From contig JAISFB010000195.1 in assembly GCA_031263805.1 (NCBI GenBank), positions 1 through 7,893 of the forward strand: 7,893 nt of DNA, in the 5' to 3' direction. The first letter of the stretch is position 1, and the number at the start of each line of letters is the position of its first letter. Made by a program: the position numbers and the translations under genes. The stretch comes from Oscillospiraceae bacterium. GTDB taxonomy: Bacteria; Bacillota; Clostridia; Oscillospirales; Oscillospiraceae. Below the pieces are notes generated by a model. It did not search any database. It was not told the origin of the DNA and worked only from the letters and a program-made list of their open reading frames with translations. Shown in pieces: positions 1 to 7,550 of the stretch.

Positions 1-14
1 CCGCCGAAATGCTG

Positions 15-43
15 TTGAATTCCAATTCCGGATATGCTAAAAT
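15..43 (+). promoter_or_regulatory. Candidate sigma-A promoter of mutS
   Basis: A -35 box TTGAAT (15-20, 4 of 6 consensus) is followed after exactly 17 bases by a -10 box TAAAAT (38-43, 5 of 6). A TG at 35-36 one base before the -10 gives an extended -10 element. Transcription would start near position 50, giving a leader of roughly 50 bases before mutS. The stretch is much more AT-rich than the coding sequence around it, and the spacer contains a tandem AATTCC repeat (18-29). The box matches are seen in the sequence; activity is inferred. Confidence 0.6.
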
Positions 44-90
44 AACGCCGCGATACGAAAAGCAATAACGATCCGCTCCCCCGCGGGCAA

Positions 91-95
91 AGGAG
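91..95 (+). promoter_or_regulatory. Ribosome binding site deciding the mutS start
   Basis: AGGAG at 91-95, preceded by AA, is the only Shine-Dalgarno-like sequence before mutS. It lies 8 bases before the ATG at 104 but only 2 bases before the in-frame GTG at 98. The spacing therefore favours ATG 104 as the true start. Confidence 0.75.
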
Positions 96-103
96 ACGTG
101 ACA

Positions 104-2755
104 ATGCCCGACAACACGCCGATGATGCGGCAATACAAAGAAATAAAAGAAAAAAATCCCGACTGCCTGCTCTTTTTCCGCCTCGGGGATTTTTACGAGA
201 TGTTCGGCGACGACGCGCTCGCCGCCTCGCGCGAGCTCGACCTCACGCTTACGACGCGCGACCGCGCAACGGAGAACCCCGACGAGCGCGTGCCTATGTG
301 CGGTGTGCCGCACCATTCCTCGGAGGCATATATAGCGCGTCTTGTCGCGCGCGGCTATAAGGTCGCGATATGCGAGCAGCTTGAGGATCCGAGAACGGCA
401 AAGGGCCTCGTAGACCGCGACATTATAAGGATCGTCACGCCGGGCACCGTCACGGAGACGAGTATGCTCGACGAGAGCGCACCGAATTATTTAGCGGCGG
501 TGTACGTCTCGGACGACGGCGCCGCCGCCGTATGTTACGCTGATATTTCGACCGGAGAGCTCGCCGTCGTGTCCGCCCCGGCGGGCGACGGCTCGCGCCT
601 GCGCGCGGAGCTTGCCGTCATATCCCCGCGCGAGGCGATACTCGGCGGGCGGGCCTCTCACGACAGCGCGCTTTTGGAGCTTTTGGAGCAGCGCCTCGGC
701 TGCTTCACGCAGACGGAGGACGCCCGCTTTTATGAAGAATACGCCCGCGTCGCACTGACCGAAAGTCTCGGCGCCGACGCGTTCTCGGAAACGGGGCTCG
801 TCCCCGGCTCTCCGGAGGCCGTCGCCGCCGGCGCGCTGCTGGGCTACGCCGCCGACACGCGTCGCGCGCCGGCGAAGCATCTGCGCTTCGCCACAAAAAC
901 CGGCGCCGCCGCAAATGCCGGCGGCGGACCGGGCTATATGGAGCTCGATTATCAGGCGATACGCGGGCTGGAGCTCGTCGCGTCCAATTCCACGGGCGAG
1001 CGGAAGGGCAGCCTGTTCTGGGCGCTCGACCATACGAAAACGGCGATGGGCCGCCGGACGCTGCGCCGCTGGATAACGCGCCCGCTGATGTCCATCGCGG
1101 TGATCCGGCGGAGGCAGGACGCCGTCGCGGAGCTCGCCGGAGAAGAGGTTTTGCGCGGAGAGCTCGCGCGGGCGCTGCGCGCGGTCGGCGATCTCGAGCG
1201 CCTCGCGGGGAAAATCGCCTACGGCTCCGCGAACGCGCGGGACCTGCTTGCTCTCGCCGATTCCGCCGCGGCGCTCTATGATCTGGCAAAGCTGCTCTCG
1301 GATACGAAGGCTCCGGCCCTCGCCGGCGCGGCAAAGCTCGACACTCTCGCCAACGCGCGCGCCGAAATACTCGATACGATAGACCCCGAGCCGCCGCTTT
1401 CCGTCCGCGAGGGCGGCATAATCAAGGCCGGGCGAGACGCTGAGCTCGACGGGCTGCACGCGCTGATGCGCGACGGCGGCGGAGCGCTGGCTGCGCTCGA
1501 ACGGCGCGAGCGCGAGATGACCGGGATCAAGCTTAAAATCGGATACAACCGCGTATTCGGATATTTTATAGAAATGCCGCGCTCAAAATCCGACTCGGCG
1601 CCGGAGGGCTACGAGCGCCGGCAAACGCTTGCGAACACGGAGCGTTTCGTGACGCGCGAGCTTAAGCAGCTCGAAGCCGATCTGCTATCAGCGCGCGAGC
1701 GCGCCGCGGCGCTCGAATACGATATATATAAAGCGCTGCTCGACTCCCTCTCCGCCGAAAGCGGGCGCATTCTCAAAACCGCATCCGCGGCGGCGGAGCT
1801 CGACACGCTCTGCTCCCTCGCCGAATGCGCCGCCCGTAACGGCTACACCCGCCCGGAGGTGACGCCGGACGGCGCTATCAACATAAAGGCGGGGCGGCAT
1901 CCCGTCGTGGAGCTGACGCGCCGGGATTCGCTTTTCGTGCCGAACGACACGCTGCTCGATTCGCGCGACAATATCGCCGCCGTTGTCACGGGTCCGAATA
2001 TGGCGGGAAAATCGACGTATATGCGCCAGACGGCGCTTATCGTTTTGATGGCTCAGATCGGCTCCTTCGTCCCGGCGGCTTCGGCGGAGATCGGCGTTGT
2101 GGATCGTATTTTTACGCGCATCGGCGCGTCGGACGACCTCGCGGCGGGCAAATCCACGTTTATGGTGGAGATGACCGAGGCCGCGGAGATACTGAAAAAC
2201 GCGACGAGCCGCAGCCTGCTGATTTTCGACGAAATAGGGCGCGGGACGTCCACGTACGACGGCGTCGCCATCGCCCGCGCTATCTTAGAGCACTGCGCCG
2301 CGCGCCTGAAAGCCAAAACGCTGTTCTCGACGCACTATCACGAGCTGTCGGAGACGGAGCGGGAATGCCGCGGCGTGAAATGCTATGTCATCTCCGCGCG
2401 GCGGCGCGGCGGAGAGCTCATTTTTCTGCGGAAAATATCGCCCGGCGGCGCGCGCGACAGCTACGGTATCGACGTCGCCAATTTAGCTGGACTTCCACGG
2501 AGCGTCGTCACCCGCGCGCGGGAGGTCATGGATAAGCTGACGTCCGGCGCCGCGGAGACCTCGCCGCCGCTTTCGGAGAGCGCCGGAGCTTCAAGTCCCG
2601 GCGCCGCCCTAAGCTCAGGCGAAGCGCAGCTTTCGCTGCTCGGCTCGCGCGCGGAGGAAATCGCCGCGCGGCTGCGCGAAACGGACCTTGACACTATCTC
2701 GCCTATAGAGGCGCTCAATTTGCTGTTTGAGCTTAAAAAGCAGGCGGAAATGTAA
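104..2755 (+). CDS. mutS: DNA mismatch repair protein MutS
   Basis: MutS recognises base mismatches and small loops in newly replicated DNA and, as an ATP-dependent sliding clamp, recruits MutL. The protein has 883 residues, within the usual bacterial range. The N-terminal mismatch-binding domain carries the Phe-x-Glu motif in GDFYEMF (F30, E32). Connector, lever and clamp domains fill the middle. The C-terminal ABC-type ATPase has Walker A GPNMAGKST (630-638), the conserved STFMVEM block, Walker B with D709-E710 followed by IGRGTSTYDG, and STHYHEL (742-748). A SYGIDVANLAGLP helix-turn-helix segment follows for dimerisation. After a Ser/Ala/Pro/Gly-rich linker comes QLSLL (842-846), which resembles the beta-clamp binding motif of the family, and then the typical C-terminal ending SPIEALNLLFELKK. 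All key residues are present, so it should be active. ATG 104 is chosen over GTG 98 from ribosome-site spacing. mutL, often next to mutS in Bacillota, is not downstream. Confidence 0.97.
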   Translation: MPDNTPMMRQYKEIKEKNPDCLLFFRLGDFYEMFGDDALAASRELDLTLTTRDRATENPDERVPMCGVPHHSSEAYIARLVARGYKVAICEQLEDPRTAKGLVDRDIIRIVTPGTVTETSMLDESAPNYLAAVYVSDDGAAAVCYADISTGELAVVSAPAGDGSRLRAELAVISPREAILGGRASHDSALLELLEQRLGCFTQTEDARFYEEYARVALTESLGADAFSETGLVPGSPEAVAAGALLGYAADTRRAPAKHLRFATKTGAAANAGGGPGYMELDYQAIRGLELVASNSTGERKGSLFWALDHTKTAMGRRTLRRWITRPLMSIAVIRRRQDAVAELAGEEVLRGELARALRAVGDLERLAGKIAYGSANARDLLALADSAAALYDLAKLLSDTKAPALAGAAKLDTLANARAEILDTIDPEPPLSVREGGIIKAGRDAELDGLHALMRDGGGALAALERREREMTGIKLKIGYNRVFGYFIEMPRSKSDSAPEGYERRQTLANTERFVTRELKQLEADLLSARERAAALEYDIYKALLDSLSAESGRILKTASAAAELDTLCSLAECAARNGYTRPEVTPDGAINIKAGRHPVVELTRRDSLFVPNDTLLDSRDNIAAVVTGPNMAGKSTYMRQTALIVLMAQIGSFVPAASAEIGVVDRIFTRIGASDDLAAGKSTFMVEMTEAAEILKNATSRSLLIFDEIGRGTSTYDGVAIARAILEHCAARLKAKTLFSTHYHELSETERECRGVKCYVISARRRGGELIFLRKISPGGARDSYGIDVANLAGLPRSVVTRAREVMDKLTSGAAETSPPLSESAGASSPGAALSSGEAQLSLLGSRAEEIAARLRETDLDTISPIEALNLLFELKKQAEM

Positions 2756-2795
2756 AAGCTGGATTACGCGTGCGCGCTTGTTTCATATGCTTTTA
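2753..2795. terminator. Possible weak bidirectional terminator between convergent genes
   Basis: TAAAAGC (2753-2759) and its reverse complement GCTTTTA (2789-2795) flank the 37-base convergent gap, and each arm contains the stop codon of one gene. Each arm ends in a short run of four T on the strand that would need it. The 29-base loop is long and the stem only 7 pairs, so this is a weak candidate. No stronger terminator is visible in the gap. Confidence 0.25.
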
Positions 2796-4697
2796 TGCGC
2801 CTGCGCTGCGCGCCGCTTCCTGCTCCTCAAGCGCGCGGCGAAACTGCGTTTCATAAAGCTCCGTATACACGCCGCCGAGCGGCACAAGCTCGCGGTGCGT
2901 CCCGCGCTCGACGATCACGCCGTCGCTGATGACAAGAATCTCGTCGGCGGACATTACCGTTGACAGGCGGTGCGCTATCACTATGCTCGTCCTTCCGCGA
3001 AGCAGCGGGTCGATGGCGTCCTGAATAAGGCTTTCGGAAATGGAATCCAGAGAGCTTGTCGCCTCGTCGAGAATCAAGATTTTTGTGTCTTTCAGTATCG
3101 CGCGCGCGATGGACAGGCGCTGGCGCTCGCCGCCGGAGAGCTTTATGCCGCGGTTGCCGATGACGGTGTCGTAGCCGTTTGACAGGCTCTCGATGAAATC
3201 GTGTATATTCGCATCGCGGCAGGCGTCGATCAGCTCGGAGTCGGCGGCGTCGGGCTTGGCGTACAGCAGGTTTTCTTTTATCGTGCCGTTGAACAGATAT
3301 GTGTCCTGGTTGACGACGCCGATGTTGCGGCGCAGAAAATTCAGGTCAAGCTTGCGTATATCCGTCCCGTCGAGCTCTACGGAGCCGCCCGTTACGTCGT
3401 ACAGCCTCGGGATGAGATTTATTATCGTGGATTTCCCCGCGCCGGAGGGGCCGACTATCGCGACGGAGCGCCCGGGCTTAACTTCGAAGGAAACGTCTTT
3501 CAATATCTGCTTGTCGGGCTCATAGCTGAATGTCACGTCCTCAAAGCGCAAATTACCCGTCACGTCGGCGGGAACGACGGCGTCCGGCGCGTTTTCGATC
3601 TCAAGCTTCATATCAAAATAGTCGAACAGCCGCGTGAACAGCGCCATCGAGCGTATCATATCCACCTGAATATTCAGCAGGGAATTGACGGGCATATAAA
3701 GCCGGCTTAAAAGCGACACCATAATTGTAATGTCGCCGACGGTGAGGTCGCCGCCGTAACGCAGCACGAGAAGCCCGCCGACGAGATAGATGAGCATCGG
3801 CCCGATATTCGTAAACGTCCCGATCGCGAACATAAACCACCGGCCTACCATACTCTCGCGCAGGCTCAGCGCGACGCGCGCCTTATTTGCCTCGAAATAT
3901 TTTTTATATTCCCGCTCCTCCGCCGTGAACAGCTTCACGAGAAGCTGGCCGCTTACGGACAGAGTTTCGTTGAGTATTTGATTTATCTCGTCGTTTTTCT
4001 CCTGCGAGCGGCGCGTGAGCTCCCAGCGCTTTTTGCCGACGGTTTTTGTCGGGATGACGAAAAAGGGAACCATAATTACGCCGACCGTCGCGAGGATCCA
4101 GCTCTTGCGGTACATCGCGATGAGCGCGATTATCAGCGTGGAGGAATTGCTGATAAGCTGGGTGAGCGTACCCGTTATCGTCTGCTGGACGCCGTCGGCG
4201 TCGCTTGTCATTCTTGTGATTATATCGCCCTGCTTGCTCGTCGAGAAAAAGCGGTGCGGCATTTTCTGCAAATGCGCGTAAAGGGCGTTTTTCATATCGA
4301 ATGTTATGTGCTGGGCGATCCATGCGTTGAGATAGCTTTGCGCTATGTTTATGAGATTTGAGATTATGAAAAGCGCGAACGAAGCGCCGATCAGCGTCAG
4401 CAGCGTACGGAACGCGTCATTCCCCGCGACGGCGCGAATAACGGCTCCGACGGGGCCGGATATACGCACGACGCCGCCCGCGATGGCGTCCACCATCCCG
4501 CCCGTCAGTATCGACGGGTAAATCGAGAAAAACGACGAGACAATGATCGCCGCCATGACGAGCAGAAGCTGGGGAATGTACGGCGTCAAGTAAGAAAAAA
4601 TCCTTTTCAGGAGCTTCGCCGTGATTTTCGGCCTGTTTTGCTTTTCCTCCGGAGTCAGAAAACCTCTCGCGCCTCTCGGCCCTCCCGGTGGCGGCAT
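2793..4697 (-). CDS. ABC exporter half-transporter, fused permease and ATPase
   Basis: This 634-residue protein is a type IV (MsbA/multidrug-like) ABC exporter half, expected to work as a dimer in the cytoplasmic membrane. A Pro/Gly-rich cytoplasmic N-terminus precedes about six membrane segments, near residues 43-65, 97-121, 176-195, 199-217, 287-312 and 320-343. The nucleotide-binding domain has A-loop Tyr392, Walker A GPSGAGKST (416-424), Q-loop Gln464, signature LSGGERQ (520-526), Walker B LILDE with Asp544 and catalytic Glu545, and H-loop His576. All catalytic residues are intact, so a homodimer with two working ATP sites is possible, though a partner elsewhere cannot be excluded. The substrate cannot be read from the sequence. 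ATG 4697 is the first start after an in-frame TGA (the stop of the preceding gene, 6 bases away). Its AAAGG ribosome site (4710-4714) sits 12 bases upstream, inside the preceding gene, which suggests translational coupling. It converges on mutS. Confidence 0.95.
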   Translation of the reverse strand: MPPPGGPRGARGFLTPEEKQNRPKITAKLLKRIFSYLTPYIPQLLLVMAAIIVSSFFSIYPSILTGGMVDAIAGGVVRISGPVGAVIRAVAGNDAFRTLLTLIGASFALFIISNLINIAQSYLNAWIAQHITFDMKNALYAHLQKMPHRFFSTSKQGDIITRMTSDADGVQQTITGTLTQLISNSSTLIIALIAMYRKSWILATVGVIMVPFFVIPTKTVGKKRWELTRRSQEKNDEINQILNETLSVSGQLLVKLFTAEEREYKKYFEANKARVALSLRESMVGRWFMFAIGTFTNIGPMLIYLVGGLLVLRYGGDLTVGDITIMVSLLSRLYMPVNSLLNIQVDMIRSMALFTRLFDYFDMKLEIENAPDAVVPADVTGNLRFEDVTFSYEPDKQILKDVSFEVKPGRSVAIVGPSGAGKSTIINLIPRLYDVTGGSVELDGTDIRKLDLNFLRRNIGVVNQDTYLFNGTIKENLLYAKPDAADSELIDACRDANIHDFIESLSNGYDTVIGNRGIKLSGGERQRLSIARAILKDTKILILDEATSSLDSISESLIQDAIDPLLRGRTSIVIAHRLSTVMSADEILVISDGVIVERGTHRELVPLGGVYTELYETQFRRALEEQEAARSAGA

Positions 4698-4703
4698 AAT
4701 CGA

Positions 4704-5081
4704 TCACTGCCTTTCTGCTGAATTTTCCTCCAAGAGCCGATGCAGCTCGACTCCTATTTCTGAGTAGCGCGCCTCGATGACGCGCAGCTTTTCCGTCATT
4801 TCGTCGAGCTCCGCGGAGTTATAGCGGCGGAATATTGCGCGCAGCTCTTCGAGTTCCTCTGACAGCGCCGATATTTTTTTCGCGGCCTCGGCGTTCATCT
4901 CGGAGCTCAGCGTCGTGAGGCGTTCGTTTTCCGCCGTCAGGCCGCCGGCGAGTTCGCGGCTTTCCGCGAGCTGCCCGCGCAATCCGTCGAGCTCCGACGA
5001 TATCGATTTCACGCAGGCTATCACATCCTCCCTGTTGAAGCCGAGAAACGCGCTTCTGAATGTCGTTATAAAGTCTTTCAT
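4704..5081 (-). CDS. Small DivIVA-like coiled-coil protein
   Basis: This protein has 125 residues. The N-terminus (about 8-24, with FLGFNREDV and then a hydrophobic/charged helix) resembles the DivIVA/GpsB N-terminal motif, in which an aromatic-Gly-aromatic turn and an acidic segment precede the coiled coil. From about residue 24 to 118 the sequence is almost all Glu, Leu, Ala, Arg, Ser and Lys in heptad-like order, predicting a long coiled coil. There is no signal peptide or membrane segment, so it is cytoplasmic, perhaps at the membrane as in the DivIVA family. It is shorter than typical DivIVA and the motif match is partial. ATG 5081 has a strong GGAGG ribosome site (5090-5094) with 8-base spacing. 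It ends 6 bases before the ABC transporter gene, so the two are almost certainly co-expressed. A generic coiled-coil protein is the main alternative. Confidence 0.8.
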   Translation of the reverse strand: MKDFITTFRSAFLGFNREDVIACVKSISSELDGLRGQLAESRELAGGLTAENERLTTLSSEMNAEAAKKISALSEELEELRAIFRRYNSAELDEMTEKLRVIEARYSEIGVELHRLLEENSAERQ

Positions 5082-5091
5082 TCGTAAATCC

Positions 5092-5115
5092 TCCGTATAT
5101 TTTCCCGTATATTTT
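5092..5115 (-). repeat. 12-base tandem repeat upstream of the DivIVA-like gene
   Basis: On the minus strand AAAATATACGGG is followed directly by AAAATATACGGA, with 11 of 12 bases identical. The second copy contributes its final GGA to the GGAGG ribosome site (5090-5094). The first copy overlaps the candidate -10 box at 5111-5116. The repeat is AT-rich against a GC-rich background. Confidence 0.7.
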
Positions 5116-5139
5116 ACAGCGCCCGGCCTTACGCCGCAA
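5111..5139 (-). promoter_or_regulatory. Candidate internal promoter for the DivIVA-like and ABC genes
   Basis: Read on the minus strand, TTGCGG (5134-5139, 3 of 6 of the -35 consensus) lies 17 bases before TAAAAT (5111-5116, 5 of 6 of the -10 consensus). The -35 falls in the last codons of the lipoprotein gene and the -10 in the 47-base gap. It would start transcription about 20 bases before the DivIVA-like gene. The weak -35 makes this tentative. Confidence 0.35.
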
Positions 5140-6307
5140 TGTCCTCATAAGTGAATGATCCTTCGCAGACGGGGAAGGCCTCGCGGTCCCATTCGTAAAG
5201 CGCGAGCATATCCGCGTCGCTTTTCAGGAAGGCCGTCTCGAGGCCCTCCAAGTCGCACATCGCGGGATCGACGTGGTAATAATCGCCGTCGTAGCCGACG
5301 ATGTTCCACGCGTGGCGCTGCCCGTCCCGAGTCCCGAGCACGACGTAGCACGGCAGAGACAGCGAGTCGCACAGCGCCTTGTACGCCATGGCGTAGCCCT
5401 CGCCGATGGCGGAACCTCCGAGCAGCGCTCCGTAAGCCGTCGCGGAAAGGCTTTGAGTCGGGTATTCCGACAGCGCGGCGGCGGCTGTGTCGTATTCGGC
5501 GAGCTCCGAGAGGCTGACGCACAGCGAGAGCAGTATTTCCACGTCGCGGCCTCCCGTGGCGGCCTCCGCTATATCGCGCGCCGCCGAGCGCAGCCATTCC
5601 GAAAACCGCGCGAGCACGGACGACGATTGGCCGTAGCCGAATGTGAGCTCAATAAGGCGCTCGGCGCCCTCCGCCGGCTCCGGCGGGTAGACCGTCGCCG
5701 TCATTATCGGCGGCATAACGACCCTGAGCGGATTTTCGTAGTATATTTCCGTGACGTAGCCGATGACGGCTTCGCCGGAAATGCCGGGTATGCTCGTGCG
5801 TATCGCGGCGTCCTCGCGGTGATCGCTTATCATATTCAGCAGCTCGGAGCGTAAATAGCGCTGCGTGGACGCCGTTATCACGGCTTCGAGCTGCGCGCGC
5901 GCGCGGCGGTAGGCCAGCTCGAAGGAGACCTCGTAGTACGAGACGATAGGCGTCACGGCGTACTCGATATCGGACAACGCGTAAGAGCCCAGCGCGTCGC
6001 GCAGCAGGATATCGTCGCGCGCGAGCTCTAAGTCGAGCTCTAAATCCCCCGCGTATTCAAATATGTTTATCCTGCCGGAGGATAGTCCGCGCGTCAAAAG
6101 CGCGTAGAGCGCGCCGCGCAGCTCTTTGAAGTCGGACGCCTCCGGAACGGCGTTGTCCGGCGAGGGCGGCGACAGCTCGGCGTGGGGCTCGACCGTCAAT
6201 CTTTCGGTTTCGAGTATTCGCGCGCAGCCCGTCAGAGACGCGAATACCAGCATTGAAATGAAAAGCGCCGCAACGCGCCGCGCTGACAAAAAAGCGTTCC
6301 CGGTCAC
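5129..6307 (-). CDS. Lipoprotein with degenerate transglutaminase-like domain
   Basis: This protein has 392 residues. The N-terminus has Arg10-Arg11, a hydrophobic stretch (12-26) and the lipobox LTGC with lipidated Cys28, so it should be exported, cleaved by signal peptidase II and anchored outside the membrane. A Pro/Ser-rich tether follows (about 43-58). Residues about 60-285 are a mixed region without a recognised domain. Residues about 286-350 match the transglutaminase-like core, with GEGYAMAYKAL, then HAWN (His332) and YYHVDPAMCD (Asp347) at the spacing usual for the Cys-His-Asp triad. In the family the first motif normally reads Cys-Glu-Gly-Tyr-Ala; here the Cys position is Gly302 (codon 5402-5404), so ordinary catalysis looks lost. 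It may bind peptide or cell wall rather than cleave or crosslink. The GTG start at 6307 overlaps the upstream stop as GTGA, has AAGGGGG 9 bases upstream and gives a good signal peptide. Confidence 0.88.
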   Translation of the reverse strand: MTGNAFLSARRVAALFISMLVFASLTGCARILETERLTVEPHAELSPPSPDNAVPEASDFKELRGALYALLTRGLSSGRINIFEYAGDLELDLELARDDILLRDALGSYALSDIEYAVTPIVSYYEVSFELAYRRARAQLEAVITASTQRYLRSELLNMISDHREDAAIRTSIPGISGEAVIGYVTEIYYENPLRVVMPPIMTATVYPPEPAEGAERLIELTFGYGQSSSVLARFSEWLRSAARDIAEAATGGRDVEILLSLCVSLSELAEYDTAAAALSEYPTQSLSATAYGALLGGSAIGEGYAMAYKALCDSLSLPCYVVLGTRDGQRHAWNIVGYDGDYYHVDPAMCDLEGLETAFLKSDADMLALYEWDREAFPVCEGSFTYEDIAA

Positions 6308-7527
6308 ACGAGCACGCCCCCTTGTCCGAGCAGAAAATCCGTGATGCCGGCTGTTTTTATGCCGTTTCTGTTCCCGGCGGCGCCCGGGTCGGCCGTGAGT
6401 ATATATTTCGGATAATTGTCCCGCAGGGCGGACAGGACGGCGAACGCGTCGCTTTCCGAGCGCTCCGGATGCGCCTCGCGCCCGAGCTGGATATACACGC
6501 GCTCGTCGCCGCGCTGCGCGACGAAATCGATCTCGCGCTTGCCGTATTTGCCGATATATACGCCGTAGCCGCGCCGCGCGAGCTCTAAATACACCGTGTT
6601 TTCGATGGATTTTCCGACGGCCTCGGGCGAGAAGCCGAGCGTCGCGAAGCGCAGGGAAACGTCCGCGAGATAAAATTTTTCCTGCGTTTTCAGCGGCTCC
6701 TCGGCTTGCAGGTCATATCTGCCGCAGCGCGAGATTATGTAGGCGTTTTCAAGGCGTTCGAGGTAGGTATAAACTGTTTCGAGGTTTATTTCCTTGTTTT
6801 CGCCCTTAAGGCTGTCGGAAAGGCGCTTGGCGGAGAACGTGTGCCCGACGTTTTCAAACACGAAGCGGATTATGCGCGTAAGCTGGTCGGCGCGGCGGAG
6901 CTGATGAGAGCCTACGACGTCGCCCCAGACGGCGGCGCCCATAATGTCGCGCACGTGCGTATACGCCTCGTCCTGCGTGTGCTCGCGCGTGTGCAGGGCG
7001 GGAAAGCCGCCCGTCATAATGTACCGCGCGAGCTCGCGCGGGGTGTCCTCAAGACTCGCAATGCCCTCGCGGAACGTCAGATATTCCGAAAACGACAGCG
7101 TGGAGACGTTTATGACCTCGCAGCGCTCGTCGAGTATCGCCAGCACGGACGGGGAAACGACGGCGCTGTTTGAGCCCGACACATATATATCGACGTCAAA
7201 ATCGTGCAGCAGGTGCAAGACCGCCCGCTCCCAGCTATAGACGCGCTGCGGCTCGTCGAGGAACAGGTAAAACCGCCCGGGCGCCGCCGCTATTCGCTTT
7301 GAAACGGCGTCGTAAAGCTCCGCCGACTCCGTAATATCGGCGTTTTCAAGCCCCTCGAAGCTGTATACCGCGATGTTTTGCCGAGGCGCGCCGCGCTGTG
7401 CCAGCTCGTCGCGCAGCGTTCGCAGGATCGTCGTTTTGCCGGAGCGTTTCATACCGGCGAGCAGCTTGACCGACGGGGAGCCGAGCCCCGCGAGCAGCCG
7501 GTCGGTATACAGCGGTCTGTTTATCAT
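6304..7527 (-). CDS. AAA_14/DUF4143-type ATPase of unknown function
   Basis: This 407-residue protein looks cytoplasmic. The N-terminal P-loop ATPase domain has Walker A GMKRSGKTT (25-33), Walker B FYLFLDEPQ with Asp91-Glu92 and the sensor-like segment VSGSNSAVVS (116-125), which together are typical of the AAA_14 family. A winged-helix-like middle (about 210-270) follows. The C-terminal DUF4143-like part contains YLADVSLRFATLG (286-298), IENTVYLELARRGYGVYIG (308-326) and REIDFVAQ (331-338). In related proteins this arrangement resembles a PD-(D/E)xK nuclease fold, but activity is not established here. The biological role of the family is poorly known. It overlaps the lipoprotein gene by 4 bases, pointing to translational coupling. 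ATG 7527 is the only usable start; the nearest purine-rich ribosome-site candidates lie 11-15 bases upstream and are weakly placed. Its upstream region carries a 40-base palindrome. Confidence 0.9.
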   Translation of the reverse strand: MINRPLYTDRLLAGLGSPSVKLLAGMKRSGKTTILRTLRDELAQRGAPRQNIAVYSFEGLENADITESAELYDAVSKRIAAAPGRFYLFLDEPQRVYSWERAVLHLLHDFDVDIYVSGSNSAVVSPSVLAILDERCEVINVSTLSFSEYLTFREGIASLEDTPRELARYIMTGGFPALHTREHTQDEAYTHVRDIMGAAVWGDVVGSHQLRRADQLTRIIRFVFENVGHTFSAKRLSDSLKGENKEINLETVYTYLERLENAYIISRCGRYDLQAEEPLKTQEKFYLADVSLRFATLGFSPEAVGKSIENTVYLELARRGYGVYIGKYGKREIDFVAQRGDERVYIQLGREAHPERSESDAFAVLSALRDNYPKYILTADPGAAGNRNGIKTAGITDFLLGQGGVLV

Positions 7528-7550
7528 ATGCCGCGGCGCCTGTCCTTTCA

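Noticed and set aside
3..68. Open reading frame from the left edge ending TAA at 66-68 (21 codons), a possible end of an upstream gene.
   Set aside because: It overlaps the strong promoter signals at 15-43, is AT-rich unlike the genes here, and its residues match no family I recognise. It cannot be fully excluded because the window starts there.
98..100. GTG at 98 as the mutS start.
   Set aside because: It is only 2 bases after the AGGAG site; ATG 104 has the normal 8-base spacing.
491..1459. Long minus-strand open frame (322 codons) within mutS, with another of 209 codons at 705-1334.
   Set aside because: These are antisense shadows of a GC-rich gene: Arg/Ala/Gly-rich translations without domains, fully inside the clearly real mutS.
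5145..5854. Arg-rich open frames on both strands within the lipoprotein gene.
   Set aside because: Low-complexity shadows with no motif. The minus-strand frame at 5129-6307 has a signal peptide and recognisable domain residues.
2020..7040. Frequent GAGCTC and GCGCGAGCTC strings across the window.
   Set aside because: They arise from preferred Glu-Leu and Arg-Glu-Leu codons (or their complements) in GC-rich genes, are irregularly spaced and do not form an array.
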